Source of the DNA: Leuctra nigra
Taxonomy: Eukaryota; Arthropoda; Insecta; Plecoptera; Leuctridae
Assembly: GCA_934045905.1 (NCBI GenBank)
Contig: OW203761.1
Coordinates: forward strand, 31,422,964 to 31,486,963
DNA: 64,000 bases
Reading direction: 5' to 3'
The notes below the pieces were generated by a model. That model searched no databases. It was not told where the DNA came from and worked only from the letters and a program-made list of their open reading frames with translations. Positions 20,461 to 33,315 of this stretch are shown here, piece after piece (the stretch's first letter is position 1; each line of letters starts with the position of its first letter). Made by a program: the position numbers and the translations under genes.

Positions 20461-21101
20461 GATCCAGACCCACGAGCAGCAAACAACAGCAATACAAGTA
20501 CCTCATCATTTACTATTAACCTAGCTAGTAGCCATTAATGTGCTCTAGCCTTGGCTGTTTGAGCTCAGTATAGAATGAACATTATATCAGCCTGATTGTA
20601 TTTTATTTGGGGTTTTTATACAAGTATTTGCTTCTTGACTTGTTCACCGTATTCACCGGTTTAGCACAACAATCAGACATTGTTTAGTTCTCCCTCTCGC
20701 ACGCACATTTCTTTAGGCAACTTCGTAGGATATGAAGCACTAATTCCTTGCAGGACAAGTGATCCGTCGAGACAGCGTACCAGACAGCGAAACAATTAAA
20801 TTCGCATGATAATTTGTGTGTGATTCATATTAATGTTGCTACACCAATCGGGTCATGTCTCCTATCTTCTTCATCTTTTAGTTAAACCCTTCTCGTTGGA
20901 CGTTTCCTAGATTGCGTTAAAGATTTACTCAGGAAGCAGGAGAGGATGAATTTAATTTACTTTTATTTTGTTCAAAAGACACAAATTATTTCATTTTTTA
21001 ATCATATGAGACCACAATTAACCATTTTTGTGACATCACTGCTACTCAGTGCTGAATAGGGAAGTCTCCTCATATATTTACTTCATCGAGTATTCGGGAT
21101 G

Positions 21102-21328
21102 CTTGAAAAAAAAACACTCCGTGTAAAACGAAAATAACGATGCGCTAAGTCCATCGTTTTTTAAGTTTGTTAAGTATTTCTCGGTGTTTATACTTTTATT
21201 TCAAAAATACGATTAAATATTTGGAAATGTTATTGACTTGGCACCTTTTTTGGTATCACTCCTTTTCGGTGTTGAGTTTTTTAAAGGAGACTTGGCTGCC
21301 TTTTTTACACGTAGTGTTTTTTTCTGGG
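21102..21328. mobile_element. TIR-element relic, U2
   Basis: Copy of 8001-8226 with one extra T near the right end and CTTG in place of CTAG at the left end. Confidence 0.75.
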
Positions 21329-22544
21329 ATATATTCTAGTCTATAGACACTGCATGAAGACTGCTCGAATATTTTCCATTTCAAGCGCTTCTGACCGATC
21401 CTTATACTTCTCTGAACTATCTGCCAAACTTCAGCTCCATTGCTATGGGTTTGACGATCGAAATTTGGCTGATGCTTTTATGGAAAATTTAAATTTACAT
21501 ATAAAAAAGAAATGATAGGTCTGTTCGTCGGACTTTCGAACCTGCTTGGAACAGGTAATTGTGTTCGTCGGCCTACAGGAAGGCTGGTGCAAGTTGGAGC
21601 AACTTAGAGCAGTTCAGAGCAAGCTTGACGAACATACTTAGCCATTCTTGTGGCATCACTACTTTTGAGAAGCTTATGGAAAGCAAGGTAAGAAATAGTA
21701 ATATCTATACCTACCTATTTTAAAATAAACCCCACACGAAAAAGGTAAAATGGAGTGTACTTGTATGGTCATGGACGACATTAATCAGTATTGAGAATTG
21801 TTACCAGTATTGTAGTTTGCTGCCAGTATTGTGTCTGTGTTACATGACTAACCTCTAGTCTTCTCTCTAACTACTGTTTGTATTGTCGCAGGGTTCTGTC
21901 AAGCTGATCAGCAGACCCGGGTTCGACGCAGGGGCCTCGAGCATCCTGTTGTACCTAACTGGCCGAGGACATTGTCTTGTTACTTCTCTGTGTCAGAACT
22001 CAATAGATTTTTTTAATTACTTTTATTCTGTCAATGTTTTAGAGTAGGTAATAGCTTTTCTTTTTTTGGTTACAGGGGTGGGGCAATTGCGTTAAATACT
22101 TTTGGGGGGTTAATTGGGACTTTAGATATTCTGGTTTCATTTTCTTCATATTTTGTTAGGGGATGGGTAATTAATATGGTTTTCTTGATGTCCAGTAAAT
22201 GATCGGAGCGGACGTTACTACCTCAAGTTGTACTTGACAAAACCGTGCAAGCGCATGCCGCGTCTTGATCGTGCTGATGTATCGTAAGGGTGATCACTCC
22301 AGGGTGTGCCATCCAGGCGCGTAGGAATCAATATCTGAATCTCTGATTCAATTCCCCTCCCTATGTCCTTATACATTTATATGTCAAGATAAAAATATGC
22401 TTAAAAAGTGTTAAAATCGCGAAGGAATACACCAAATTCATGGCTGAAATTAATTTTTTTCAGACCCCCATTGTCTTCGTGGACACTTTTATCTCCAGCT
22501 CAAGTTATTTTACAATATTATTCCCCCTCTTGCAAAATTTAGTT

Positions 22545-22607
22545 CCTACGCACCAGGTAGGTGCGATGGCCTACGCACCAGGTAGGTGCGATGGCCTACG
22601 CACCAGG
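22545..22607. repeat. 25-bp tandem repeat, U2
   Basis: Copy of 9443-9505. Confidence 0.95.
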
Positions 22608-24392
22608 CCATTCTGGTTGTTCGATCCCTTGGAACTGAGTTCTTGACGAGGACATTGGAACCCCAGGGACGCTCCAGCCTTTGGGTTAGCCATAGTTTTG
22701 CCGAAAATAGGCAAATTAATCTTCGCCGTTGGTATGTAGCTTAATCGGGGACTGCCCCATGGTCGAGGTAAGGCTTGTTGAAGTAATGACCCGATAGCAT
22801 AGCATAGAGAGGCTATTCCTCTCTATAGCATACCATATTCTATTACCTACCGCATCAGACTTCCGACAGGGTTTGTTCTTACTTTTTTTGGGTCGAAGAC
22901 TCAATTGATTCTTTATTGATTTTTATTCGAACAATATTTTGGAGTACCTATGGTATCTTCTCATTTGTTAGAGGGGTTTGTAGCATATAATAAGTCAACA
23001 CTACAAAACATTTGGACCAAGGGATATGTTGATTTGTTGGGGCTTTAAAACGAACTGACTTTCTTTTCTTCATTTCCAGTAAATGATCGGAGCTCGCTGC
23101 TCATGTAGGCCTATAGGGTTCAATGATCGCTGTGGATCTGCCCCTGTGTTGGACTGCTGGGTGCTGAGATCTTGATGGACACCTAGGTGAGTTGCATTCT
23201 TTTAACTGACATCTCTACTGGCACACTCATGGAAACACAATACTGGTGATTAAGTTCTCAATACTGCGTCTAGATAATATGAAGTATCAGGTCATTGATA
23301 TGGAAAAAGTCCATGATATGAATAACCACAAACGGACACAAATGTTGAACTTTCTGCCTTCGTGTCTTGCAGACCGTGGGCCTTTACATGTGTTGGGAAG
23401 TATGATGGTTGCCAAGGAAATATACTCCTTATGACAGCATTTTCTTGTATTTGTGCATTCCTACTCAAGAATAGAATGAAGTTCGTCCTTCCTGACTGAC
23501 ATTTGTCTAGGTTCCGGCAGTCGAGGGCAAATGCCGGGACGGTTCCACCCTACATCTAGTGGAGCGGTCGCTTCACCCAGCCAAGTCGTACTGTATGCAC
23601 TCACACTCACTCAACATACCGTTACTGCCTATAATAAACTGAGGAGCATGGCTTTTTCGGCCTACTGGATCTTAAAATTGGAAAATTTCACATTGTTGCG
23701 AATTATTTTAATTTGGAACTATGGCCCACCCAACCATATATTCCAAGTATAAGTCAACAATAGGTAATGCCATTTGCGAGCTAGAGGGCCATGAAAATCG
23801 TGAAAAATTACACGACTTCCATCTTTAGATGTACACGCATCGGCATCTCTGTAAAGCCCGAAAATAAATGTATTGAACGCGTTTTTATGTTGATTGAGTC
23901 ATGAGTGGATCATATTTCAAATCGGCAAGGAATTTCTGTTGGAGAATTTGCACGTAACGATGCTCGCTCATCAACGCGTTTCACTGATCGTTTTCCTAGT
24001 GCGTACAGTTCGTTTTTCCTATGTTTGAACTCTCACCAGACGGAGTCACCGTCAGTTGTTCTGGACTTCATTGCGCGCTCACCTTGCAAGTTGCAATGCA
24101 GTCTTTCTCGGCCTAGCAGAAAAACCGAAGACAGCGCATTCTGTTGAGAGTTCAGACATAGGAAAAACAAACTGTATTTAAAAATACAATTACATAGATA
24201 CCGAAATATCTTACTTACTAACGAGAATAATTGCATTGCATTAAAATTTTCCTGCTTTTTCTGCTGTAGATCTTTGTCATCTAGGAATTTATTAATTGAC
24301 TAATATGCAGCATTTGTTAGGATGAGCTTCAGCGATCTTTAGAAAAGAATAAAGATCATGGAAAAGATGTGTCATTAATTTCTCTAATTTTT

Positions 24393-24779
24393 CCCCACCA
24401 ATGGACTGCTACCTTGACGCGGTAGTGAGGACATAACGAGTGTTGGTCCCAACCAAGTGCAGTCCAGGGTAGACCTAGTCCCCTCCCCTCCCCAAATTCG
24501 CGGGCCCCTCGGGCCGGCCTCCCCCCTCGAGATGGTGATCCCCCTGAAATCGGGTCCCACCGGCCCGAAGCTTCCCCCCCCCCTTCCCGGAAGTCCCCAT
24601 TCTGATCTGGCTTTCCCACCAGTTTCAGACTCCCCCGGATCGGGCCCGTTAGGTCGACCCCTCCCGATGTCCTCCACTTAGATCAACAAAGTTAAAAGTT
24701 AAAATTAATGTGCGCAATATAACCTCGTCGTTGACGCACCGTTAAACCCTAATAATCTAATCTCTAAATCTTAATCTCA
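24393..24779 (+). mobile_element. Hybrid retroposon B/C, U2
   Basis: The head is type B (CTACCTTGACGCGGTAGTGAGG, ACATAACGAGTGTTGGT) and the rest type C from CCCAACCAAGTGCAG onward (CCCCTCCCCTCCCC, GAAGCTTCC, GGAAGTCCCCATTC). The switch lies in CCCAAC, equivalent to U1 11351-11356 joined to 12597-12602, which removes 1,246 bp. No matching target duplication flanks the hybrid, as expected if head and tail come from two insertions. A private GGGTAGACC replaces GGGTCGACC. Confidence 0.85.
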
Positions 24780-27344
24780 TTTCACACAATCCTCCCACAA
24801 GTGCGTTGCATTTTCCATTATAACTTCCAAATACTATATGTTCTCCTAATGTTGCTTTTTCCATGTATTACTTACCAGTATGAAAGAAGTATTAGAACGT
24901 ATAGGTACATTTGTTTAAGAAAATGATAAGGAAAAAATAAAGATAATTTGTGAAATATTTTCACATTCATAAATTATTTGTGACTGATGCGTAATATATA
25001 GTCAATATTTTAATGACATACAAAAAGATGAGCACAATTAGGCATAAAATTTACATACCTTATACTTTGCAGCTATAACATAAAACCGTTCGTAAAGACA
25101 TAAAAATTGCAGGAACTAATTAATCTTAAATATACCTACCTATAGTATACAGTGAACTTGTGAAGTATGCAGATGCAGTTGTAAAGTATGATGGTGGTCG
25201 TAAAATCGCTTCAAATTTAGTTCATGAAAAAAAACGAAATTTATGAATACCAAGAATCACTGAACGTGGTTGTAATCTGTGGCAACATTATTTCATATTT
25301 AGAACAAAAAATACTAATTGCATTCTTTCTAGTTGGCATTGTTCTACGAATATTTATTTTTAAAATTGCTCTTCTATTCTTTAATTAATGTGCAAGAAAG
25401 ACAAAAATAGTGAAACTTTCCGTATAACTATTTTTTTACTCGTATATATGACTTCAGTTGATCAAAATATTACTTATCAGTGAGTTATATAATTAGATTC
25501 TGGGTAGCTTAGGTGAATTTGCCAAATTTTTAAGATCGAAAAGTGTTTCGATCGAAATTCCTGTTTCATGTGATGCCAGATGAAGAACACAAACAGACGA
25601 ATTAGATCATCTTTTGTATACCAAAGCAAACTTTCAAGCAATAGGTATAAAATATAATAATTAAATCTCAAATAGAAATTCAATTTGATGTAAGCTGACA
25701 TCTGCTAATTAGTAGTCGATCATAATTACACCATCAATGATATTGATCAGTTCATTATTATTTAATATATAATTACTAATCAATTTTTATTTTTTTAATC
25801 AGAATGAACTAATTAGGTATAATTGTGAGATGGGACAGAAAACTAGTCCATTATTAGACAGCATTATAATTAGATAATACATACAAACGCTGAAAGATCT
25901 GTTCCTGCCGACCACTAAATTTCATCAAAGTGCATTACATTACTTCAAGGCTCATTTTTTCCATCTACAGTGATTGCAACTTTATAGGATAGCTAATTTC
26001 TGTAATTGCCAAGGAGTATTCGACATTTTCAGCAACTTTTTGTTTGTGATTGTTTGAGCGCCAAAAACTAAAAAACTACATTCATAATGAGAGAAAATCG
26101 CAGTTTGATGGGTTTACATGGCGAGGTCTCCACATCTCTATCACAACGAAGAATTGCATAACTACAAAGAATCAACGTTGCCCTCCTAAAGTTGTCACGT
26201 CTCATGATGGCGCCTCCACTGCATTGTCCTTCTCGTCTGTCATCTCCACCCTCCCCGAACAATAACGACATCGTCGACGACAACGCCGACCTGCCTTGTC
26301 GGCTGTCGGCTTCTCTGACTCCATACAGGTGGCTGGCGATGTAATAACTAAACCAAACAACAAATCATTCCGTATACAATTCCGAGAGTGGAGTATTTAT
26401 TGGTGGGCTGTCAATGGAACTGCGCCGGCCTCGACTTTGGCGGAGGGTTCGGGTACAATTGGAAAGCGTCAAAAGTGAAATTATAAGATTTTAGTGTCTG
26501 AGGGATACTGCGCTTTTTCTTGGCGAAATTTTGCCAGCGTATCGAGCGTGCCCACTTGAAATTTATGGCTCGAATCTCTATTTTTGTATTATTATTATTT
26601 TTGCATCTGGCGTCTCCTGGAAGTAACGAATGGACCACTAGTCATTATCTTGCTATGTGACGTCACGAATAAAACAGATGACAGAAGGATGTGGGCCGTG
26701 ACCGTCAAGAAGGCTGTGACAGCACAGTAATCAATAGTAATCAAATAGCAATGGATCCATTTGGAAATTCAACTGTCTTTCCCCCACACGTTTGATTGGC
26801 TCCCTCTCCCACTATATGGGCAGTGCTGCTCTAGTGTGAGTAAAGAGAACTATTATGCTACATTTACTCCTCCCATCACCATTGGTCCATTAGGCCAATT
26901 TTTTCACAAAACTAATATTACGATTCTGGTTATGGTCAAAATGATTTTCAGCCTTTCAGCATTTCAGTAAAATGATTTACCTCTCCCAACTCATACCAAT
27001 ACCGTACTGTTCATTTTCGAAAGAATCTTTCCCACTTCTCCTCTAATTGCAGTTCAAGGATTTCATTTTTGTTCTAATCCCCCCCCCCCCCCCCCCCCAA
27101 TGATGTTACCGTCTTCGATTGCTTGCCGAACTCCTTCTAACCACGCTCATGTTGAGCATGGTCATGCCATGCTCAATTTGACAAATTTGACAGGAGTTGT
27201 CAAACTATTTTGATAATCTGTCAGTGATATTTTTTTCTGTTTGGAGATGCTTTCTTGGAAGTTTTTAGTAAATATAAGCTTAATTAGTAATCTAACAATT
27301 TTCTAGAGAAAGATTGATATTTTCTGTGACACCTCCTTCAACTG

Positions 27345-27924
27345 GGTGTAAGTGATGTCACATGGTGCTGGAGAGGGTGTAAGTGATGTCACATGGTGGT
27401 GTAGAGGGTGTAAGTGATGTCACATGGTGCTGGGGAGGGTGTAAGTGATGTCACATGGTGGTGTAGAGGGTGTAAGTGATGTCACATGGTGCTGGGGAGG
27501 GTGTAAGTGATGTCACATGGTGGTGTAGAGGGTGTAAGTGATGTCACATGGTGCCGGAGAGGGTGTAAGTGATGTCACATGGTGCTGGAGAGGGTGTAAG
27601 TACATGGTGCTGGAGAAGGTGTAAGTGTGATGTCACATGGTGCTGGGGAGGGTGTAAAGTGATGTCACATGGTGCTGGGGAGAGTGTAAGTGATGTCACA
27701 TGATGCTGGAGAGGGTGTAAGTGATGTCACATGGTGCTGAATAGGGTGTAATTGTGATGTCACATGGTGCTGGAGAGGGTGTAAGTGATGTCACATGGTG
27801 CTGGAGAGGGTGTAATTGTGATGTCACATGGTGCTGGAGAGGGTGTAAGTGATGTCACATGGTGCTGGATAGGGTGTAATTGTGATGTCACATGGTGTTG
27901 GAGAGGATGTAAGCGTGATGTCAC
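27345..27924. repeat. 31-bp minisatellite, U3
   Basis: 580 bp, same repeat order as U1, including the CACATGATGCTGG variant shared only with U1. Confidence 0.95.
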
Positions 27925-28147
27925 TTACGGTATCTGTTAACCATTCTTGATTTACCTCTCCCATCTCATACCTATCCCGTACTGTTCATTTTCGAAAGAA
28001 TCTTTCTTCACTTCTTATCTTATTGCGGTTTAAGGATTTCATTTTTGTTCTGGTCATTCCCAAAGATGCTACCGTCTTCAATTACTTGCTGAACTCCTTC
28101 TAACCATGCTCATGGTTGATCATGGTCATGTCAATATGACAGGAGTT

Positions 28148-28335
28148 AGTAAAATACAAATATTTGAACAGAAACACTGGTATTGTCAAGAAATAAAAAT
28201 AAAAAGAGTCCGCAATATTTCGCCGATGCGTTCGACCGGCTTTGTCAAGCGAGACTGCTCTCGCTTGACCTGTTCAAATATTTGTATTTTACTAAGTTGT
28301 TTCCTGGTATATTATCTTTTCCTTTGTGTTTTTTA
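28148..28335. mobile_element. 188-bp nested inverted-repeat insertion, U3
   Basis: Same insertion, with private changes in the right tail (TTTTCCTTTGTGTTTTTTAA) next to the second ATGACAGGAGTT. Confidence 0.75.
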
Positions 28336-29337
28336 ATGACAGGAGTTGTCAAACTATTTTGATATTCTGTAAGTTATTATTCTTTCTGTTTGGAGATTCT
28401 TTCTTGGAAGTTTTAGTCCTTTTCTGAAGAACGATTGATCTTTTCTGTGATCCTGGGAGTGACTGGAAAGTCTTTGTTTATCTTGGATTTATATTGAATG
28501 TAAGGTTTTGTGGCAATCTTGCCAGTCTCTGAAGAAAATTTGAACTCTTCTGTGCTCCTGCAAATGATTATTTGTGGATTATTCACGAAATTTCGGTTAG
28601 GTCATGGGGTTAGATCATGTGCTGCACATACCGGTGCTCGCTTATCAACGCGTAACACCGAGCGTTTTCCTAGTTTAAATAATTCTTTAGTTCTTCAATT
28701 ACTCGTGTGTAGTGAGTGAGTGGAATGATTTGATTTTATCTAGTGGAGCCAACCAAGTCGTACGGAGCGCACACTCTCATTGAGCGAGCTGAGCGTATAG
28801 CGAGCGTCACCACGGTACTCTTATGGCACTTTCTCTGTGTTTTTTTTTTTTTTTTTTTTGCCTGCACTGCCCAGGTTAAGCCGCTCAAGCAATCGATCTG
28901 AAATTTTGCACACACACTAACGTAATCTATGCGGTCTCTGGGATCGTCAGTCCTTTAAAAGCTTTCTCTCCGACATCCGAACAAAGCGGACTGACATTGC
29001 TTTCGTTGCAGTGAAGAATTGACGAGTGAATTTGCATAAGCGGATTAAGAGTCTATCAGTACTGTTCAGATGCCAATCAAATATTTTATCAACTTGGAGA
29101 TTTAATTTCAAAGATTATGGAAATGTACGAGATAATCCATCAGAACATAATTAATGCATAATGGTAAATAAAATAAAAATAATATAAAAAATAAAATATT
29201 TATTAGACACATCTGTTTAAATTATGAGATTTATAAATCTATTGAAACAGATGACATGTTTGTTTCTAGTAAAACTAAAATTGACAAAAAAATGAGATAT
29301 AACTGTTTCTAGAGAGAAAAACTTGAAAGACATAGTA

Positions 29338-29469
29338 CAGGGCTGCGATCGTGTAAAATGACAACTCCCTTGTCGAATCGACAAGCTTCTCATCTCAATG
29401 TTATTCACGGTCTTCTAGAGACTTGTCACCGTGACAAGGAAGTTGCCATTTTACACGATCGCAGCCCTG
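29338..29469. mobile_element. 132-bp foldback element, U3
   Basis: Copy of the element at 4325, same position in the unit. Confidence 0.85.
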
Positions 29470-30162
29470 GGTGCGATCCATAGGTGCGATCACATCACAA
29501 CTTTCTTGTCGCAGTGACAATTTTCTCATTTAATATTATTCACGGCCTTCTAGGGTGCTTGTCACCGTGAAGAAGTGAACGGGCTGATCTTTATACTATG
29601 TTGTCACCGTGCGAACAAAGTTCTCATTTTATGTGATCGCACATAATTAATTAATTAGTTTGCATTGCACAGACTCTGAAATGTCGAAAACAGTACTTCT
29701 GCCCCCACATAATATAATATAACTTAAACCAATTAAATTTCCATATGGAACATGGATCTGAAATAATTTCGGACTGAAACTATTTCGTTTCATCGCCTCA
29801 TCATTCTTAAAAAAGTGCTAGCTGTATGCAGGGTCATGCATTTCGAGCAGCCAATAATAGTGCTACTTTTATTTTTTATTATTTATTGTGAGGAAAGGGG
29901 TTTGAGTACGAAGCCCCCGAGAACATTTTCTCTCAAGGTCATACATCTATAGAGCAATTTTTAGGTATATAAAAAGAAAATTTTACGGAAAAAACACAAT
30001 AAATCATGAACAAATCAAGTTTTTGGACCTATACATGCACTTTTTTCGTCCAAGTACCTACTTGATTCCAGGGATTTGAGCACCACAATTTGACCCGTAG
30101 AACGATTTTTTGTTTTAACCCTGCCCTAAAGGTACACATCGGTTGCATACATCGTCCGTCGG

Positions 30163-30562
30163 CCTCACCAATGGACTGCCACCTTGACGCGGTGGTGGGG
30201 CTTAAGGGACCGGCTCGCATAGCGAGTTGGTCCCAACCAAGTGCAGTCCAGGGTCGACCTAGTCCCATGCCCTCCCTTGAATTTGCGGTCCCCTCGGGCC
30301 GGCCTCCCCCCTCGAGATGGTGATCCCCCTGAAATCAAGTCCCACCGGCCCGAAGTCTCCCCCTCCCCCCCGGTCCGTCCCCATTCCGGCCTGGCCTTCC
30401 CACCAGTGCTGGACTCCCCCGGATCGGGCCAGTTAGGTCGACCCCTCCCCATGTCCTCCACTTATATCAACAAAGTTAAATGCAAAAATGCAAATATTAA
30501 TGTGCGTAATATAACCTCGTCGTTGACGCGCCGTTAAACCACAATAATCAATCAATCAATCA
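30163..30562 (+). mobile_element. 400-bp GC-rich retroposon A, U3
   Basis: Same insertion as at 5150, same flanking duplication. Confidence 0.8.
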
Positions 30563-30785
30563 ATCGTCCGTCGGACGTCGACACCAGCTTTCGAGTCACA
30601 ATCTCAGTGGACGGAATAGGTGGATCAGTACATTAGTCTTCGGTGTCATGATCATGAGAGTATGCCGTGTAGTCATTTGAGGATAGAAAGCTAGGTCACG
30701 TTCCATGGCATCTTGAGGGAGAGGGCGTGGAACATAGGGTGCGTTGCGCTATGTAAGGCGCCTGACTTCAATACTTATGTCTCCA

Positions 30786-30912
30786 GGGGTGGGATTACAT
30801 AAAATGATAACTTTCTTGTCACGGTGACAAGCTTCTCACTCAATGCTATTCACGGCCTTCTAGGGACTTGTCACCGTGACAAGGAAGTTATCATTTTATG
30901 TGATCGCACCCC
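30786..30912. mobile_element. 127-bp palindromic element, U3
   Basis: Copy of 5773, same position in the unit. Confidence 0.9.
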
Positions 30913-30917
30913 AGCTC

Positions 30918-31703
30918 TTGAATTGATTAGAAATGACGTCCATGACTCGTCACTGACGAGTCATCGGCGAGGCTTGAGCCAGACATATTTCGATCAGTTC
31001 CTCTTCTGCATACGACGATCCCAATCTTTCGTAATACTCTGCAATTACCCTGACAAATGAACCGAAATCTTCCTCTGGATGCTGGGTCCGTGCATCCTAT
31101 TCACGTCGCAACCGCAGTATGCGATCGGGCTGCCCAAAAGCATGGATGAAATCCTTGGAAAATGACTTCCATAGTGTGAATCCTCCTCGTGACAACCACC
31201 AGCGTTCAGCGTCGCCGAGTATAACACTTGTGGAATCATGTCCTTGATAAGCTATGCCTCATCCCGCTGATAAGAACTTTTGCATATTTGCAGCAATCCC
31301 GAAGAAACACTTCCGGCATTTTAGAGTCTGAATATCCAATGAAAGTCGGAATTTCAAGCTTTAAAGCTAAATGGTGAACCCGGCAGAGAACTTCGAACAA
31401 CTGAGCAGGAGAGGTATCCAAGGTGGACGGAGTGTATGGCGGAACTTCTGGAATGGGAGTGTGTGGCGGAACTTCCGGAACTGCGGGCACGGGGGGCGGT
31501 AGGGTTGGTGCCCTAGGAGCAGGGACATAGGGGACATTAACCGGCGGATGAGGTATTGACCATCAAAATCGTCGGCTTGAAATCGGCCCAAATCGCGGAC
31601 TACATCCAGTGGCAAGTTATCTTCATCAAATGGATAACTAGACATGTCTAGTTGGTTTATTACCTCAGTGTTGTAACTATTAATGTTCGGACGAGACCCC
31701 ACT
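30918..31703 (-). pseudogene. Decayed gag-like sequence, U3
   Basis: Same breaks as U1; differs by one base near 31180 (GTGTGAATCC, shared only with U4). The U3-specific 2.95-kb insertion lies about 170 bp beyond its upstream end. Confidence 0.65.
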
Positions 31704-31874
31704 TGTTGGGAGATAACAAGTCAACAAGATCAATTAAAAAGTAGGTACCTACTTTATTTCCGTCAGAAAAGAACAAACCTTTCATAATATTAATCAACTT
31801 CCATTATTCTCCCCGCCTCCTTGATGTCATGCAGACAGTCTCATACCTTTCTTACAATACCTAGTAGTAATAAT

Positions 31875-32073
31875 CCCAGAAAAAAACACTCCGTGTAAAA
31901 AAGGCAGCCAAGTCTCTTTACTTTAAAAAAATTCAACACCGAAAAGGAGTGATATCAAAAAAGGAGCCAAGTCAATGACATTTCCAAATATTTAATCGTA
32001 TCTTTGAAATAAAAGTATAAACACCGAGAAATACTTTACAAAAGGACTTGGCGCATCGTTTTTTTAAAGACAT
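31875..32073 (+). repeat. Left 199-bp terminal inverted repeat
   Basis: Reverse complement of 32954-33152; contains AAGGCAGCCAAGTCTC, AACACCGAAAAGGAGTG and GGACTTGGCGCATCG. Confidence 0.92.
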
Positions 32074-32268
32074 CATTCTATCCTAAAAGTGGAAAGAAAT
32101 TTACAAGTAGGTACATTTTCCTCTTTCTATTAGAGCCAGAATCTATGAATCAAGCTACTTTTAGTAATGACTATTTTATAGTTTTGTCAATGGCGATAGA
32201 AGCATGATTTTATGCTGTAATATATAAGTAATATAAGGGTGAAAGAATTACATAACAATTGGAAGTGG

Positions 32269-32458
32269 TGAGAATGTAGGTTTCTTTGGAAAACTTCCAT
32301 GGAGTCAGGAGTCAGGATCCTCATCAGTGTGTTGTGTCTAATGTCCGCCCGTCCGATCGGGTAGCTCAGTTGGTAGAGCTCTCGCCCGGCAAGTGAGAGG
32401 TCCCAAGTTCGTGCCCCGGTTCGGTCGGATATTTTTCACAACACACATCCCTTCATAT
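32269..32458 (+). mobile_element. tRNA-related SINE with 13-bp target duplications
   Basis: CAATTGGAAGTGG occurs at 32256-32268 and again at 32459-32471, bracketing 190 bp. The insert holds about 86 bp of non-tRNA sequence, then a 72-nt tRNA-like module (32355-32426), then a T5 run and a short tail. TGTGTTGTG before and CACAACACA after the module add an outer inverted repeat. Retroposition by LINE machinery is the usual source of duplications of this length. The tRNA part at the 3' side rather than the 5' end is unusual for a SINE. Confidence 0.7.
32355..32426 (+). tRNA. tRNA-Ala(GGC)-like module, probably not a functional gene
   Basis: Folds as a cloverleaf. Acceptor GATCGGG pairs with TTCGGTC (three G-U). 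D arm GCTC-AGTTGGTA-GAGC is perfect and holds an intact A box (TAGCTCAGTTGG). Anticodon arm CTCGC-CCGGCAA-GTGAG has one G-U and gives anticodon GGC (alanine) at 32388-32390. Variable region AGGTC. The T arm CCAAG-TTCGTGC-CCCGG has two mismatched pairs. Position 33 is C instead of the near-invariant U, and the B box is GTTCGTGCC. A T5 terminator-like run starts at 32432. These defects and the SINE context argue against a working tRNA. Confidence 0.55.
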
Positions 32459-32953
32459 CAATTGGAAGTGGGCTCATACAGATTCTTGCAGTACTGTTAA
32501 TATGGCGATATTAGACTGGTATCTTTTCATAATTTGATCTTGACTGAAGGAAATCATGAAACGTTGTCAAATAATTACTAACTAATGGAACACAATTATA
32601 TATTTTTGAAGTGTCAAGTGTATAAAGTTAAATTTTTTAATAGAAATTCAATATGACTGTCTTCTTTGTGAAATGTATTTTTATAAAATGTGTATTAATA
32701 GAAATTGTTACATGATGAGAAGGTATAACGCATGAGACTTAATTATATTCACCACGAAACAATATTACGAAGATAACTATTGTGTATATTTATAGAAAGC
32801 ATAGACAACAAGTTTCATAGCGTATATAATCATATAGAAAATATTTTACAGAAGGTATGTATAATATGTACCTAATTGAAAGATGTTTCCCTATTATTCT
32901 AAACATTCAAAATGACGGTTGTATATAAATGGCACATGCTTATGAATAGAAAA

Positions 32954-33152
32954 ATGTCTTTAAAAAAACGATGCGCCAAGTCCTTTTGTAAAGTATTTCT
33001 CGGTGTTTATACTTTTATTTCAAAGATACGATTAAATATTTGGAAATGTCATTGACTTGGCTCCTTTTTTGATATCACTCCTTTTCGGTGTTGAATTTTT
33101 TTAAAGTAAAGAGACTTGGCTGCCTTTTTTACACGGAGTGTTTTTTTCTGGG
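32954..33152 (-). repeat. Right 199-bp terminal inverted repeat
   Basis: Reverse complement of 31875-32073; ends TTTTTTTCTGGG. The next four bases, ATAT, also follow the relic at 8226. Confidence 0.92.
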
Positions 33153-33315
33153 ATATCACTTCTTTTGTTAGTTTATTCATACAGCTTGTAGCACAGCTTG
33201 TGTCCGTGCAAGAACTTATTTCTTTAAAAAAATACGCCTATGCCGATTTGGATACTTAGAAAAGTTGCGTTTGGTATATAAGATTAAAATAATTATCCAA
33301 GAAGAATAGCTTTAA

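Larger units (their letters stand above)
13155..25004. repeat. Tandem array unit U2 (short form)
   Basis: Second unit, 11,850 bp. It differs from U1 by three main length changes: a longer poly-C tract near 15230, loss of two 31-bp minisatellite repeats (518 instead of 580 bp), and absence of the 1,246-bp block between retroposons B and C, leaving a B/C hybrid at 24393-24779. In its first half it shares single-base variants with U4 and U5 rather than with U1 and U3, for example GAAATTTAACTG near 14917 and CTAGT before the poly-C. Confidence 0.97.
31875..33152. mobile_element. 1,278-bp element with perfect 199-bp terminal inverted repeats
   Basis: 31875-32073 and 32954-33152 are reverse complements without a mismatch by my reading, including all homopolymer runs. 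Ends are CCCAGAAAAAAACACTCCGT. The 880-bp interior has no transposase frame and contains a SINE (32269-32458). AT is present on both outer flanks and could be a 2-bp duplication. Long perfect TIRs and no coding capacity indicate a recent non-autonomous DNA element. A decayed relative sits at 8001 in every unit. Confidence 0.85.
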
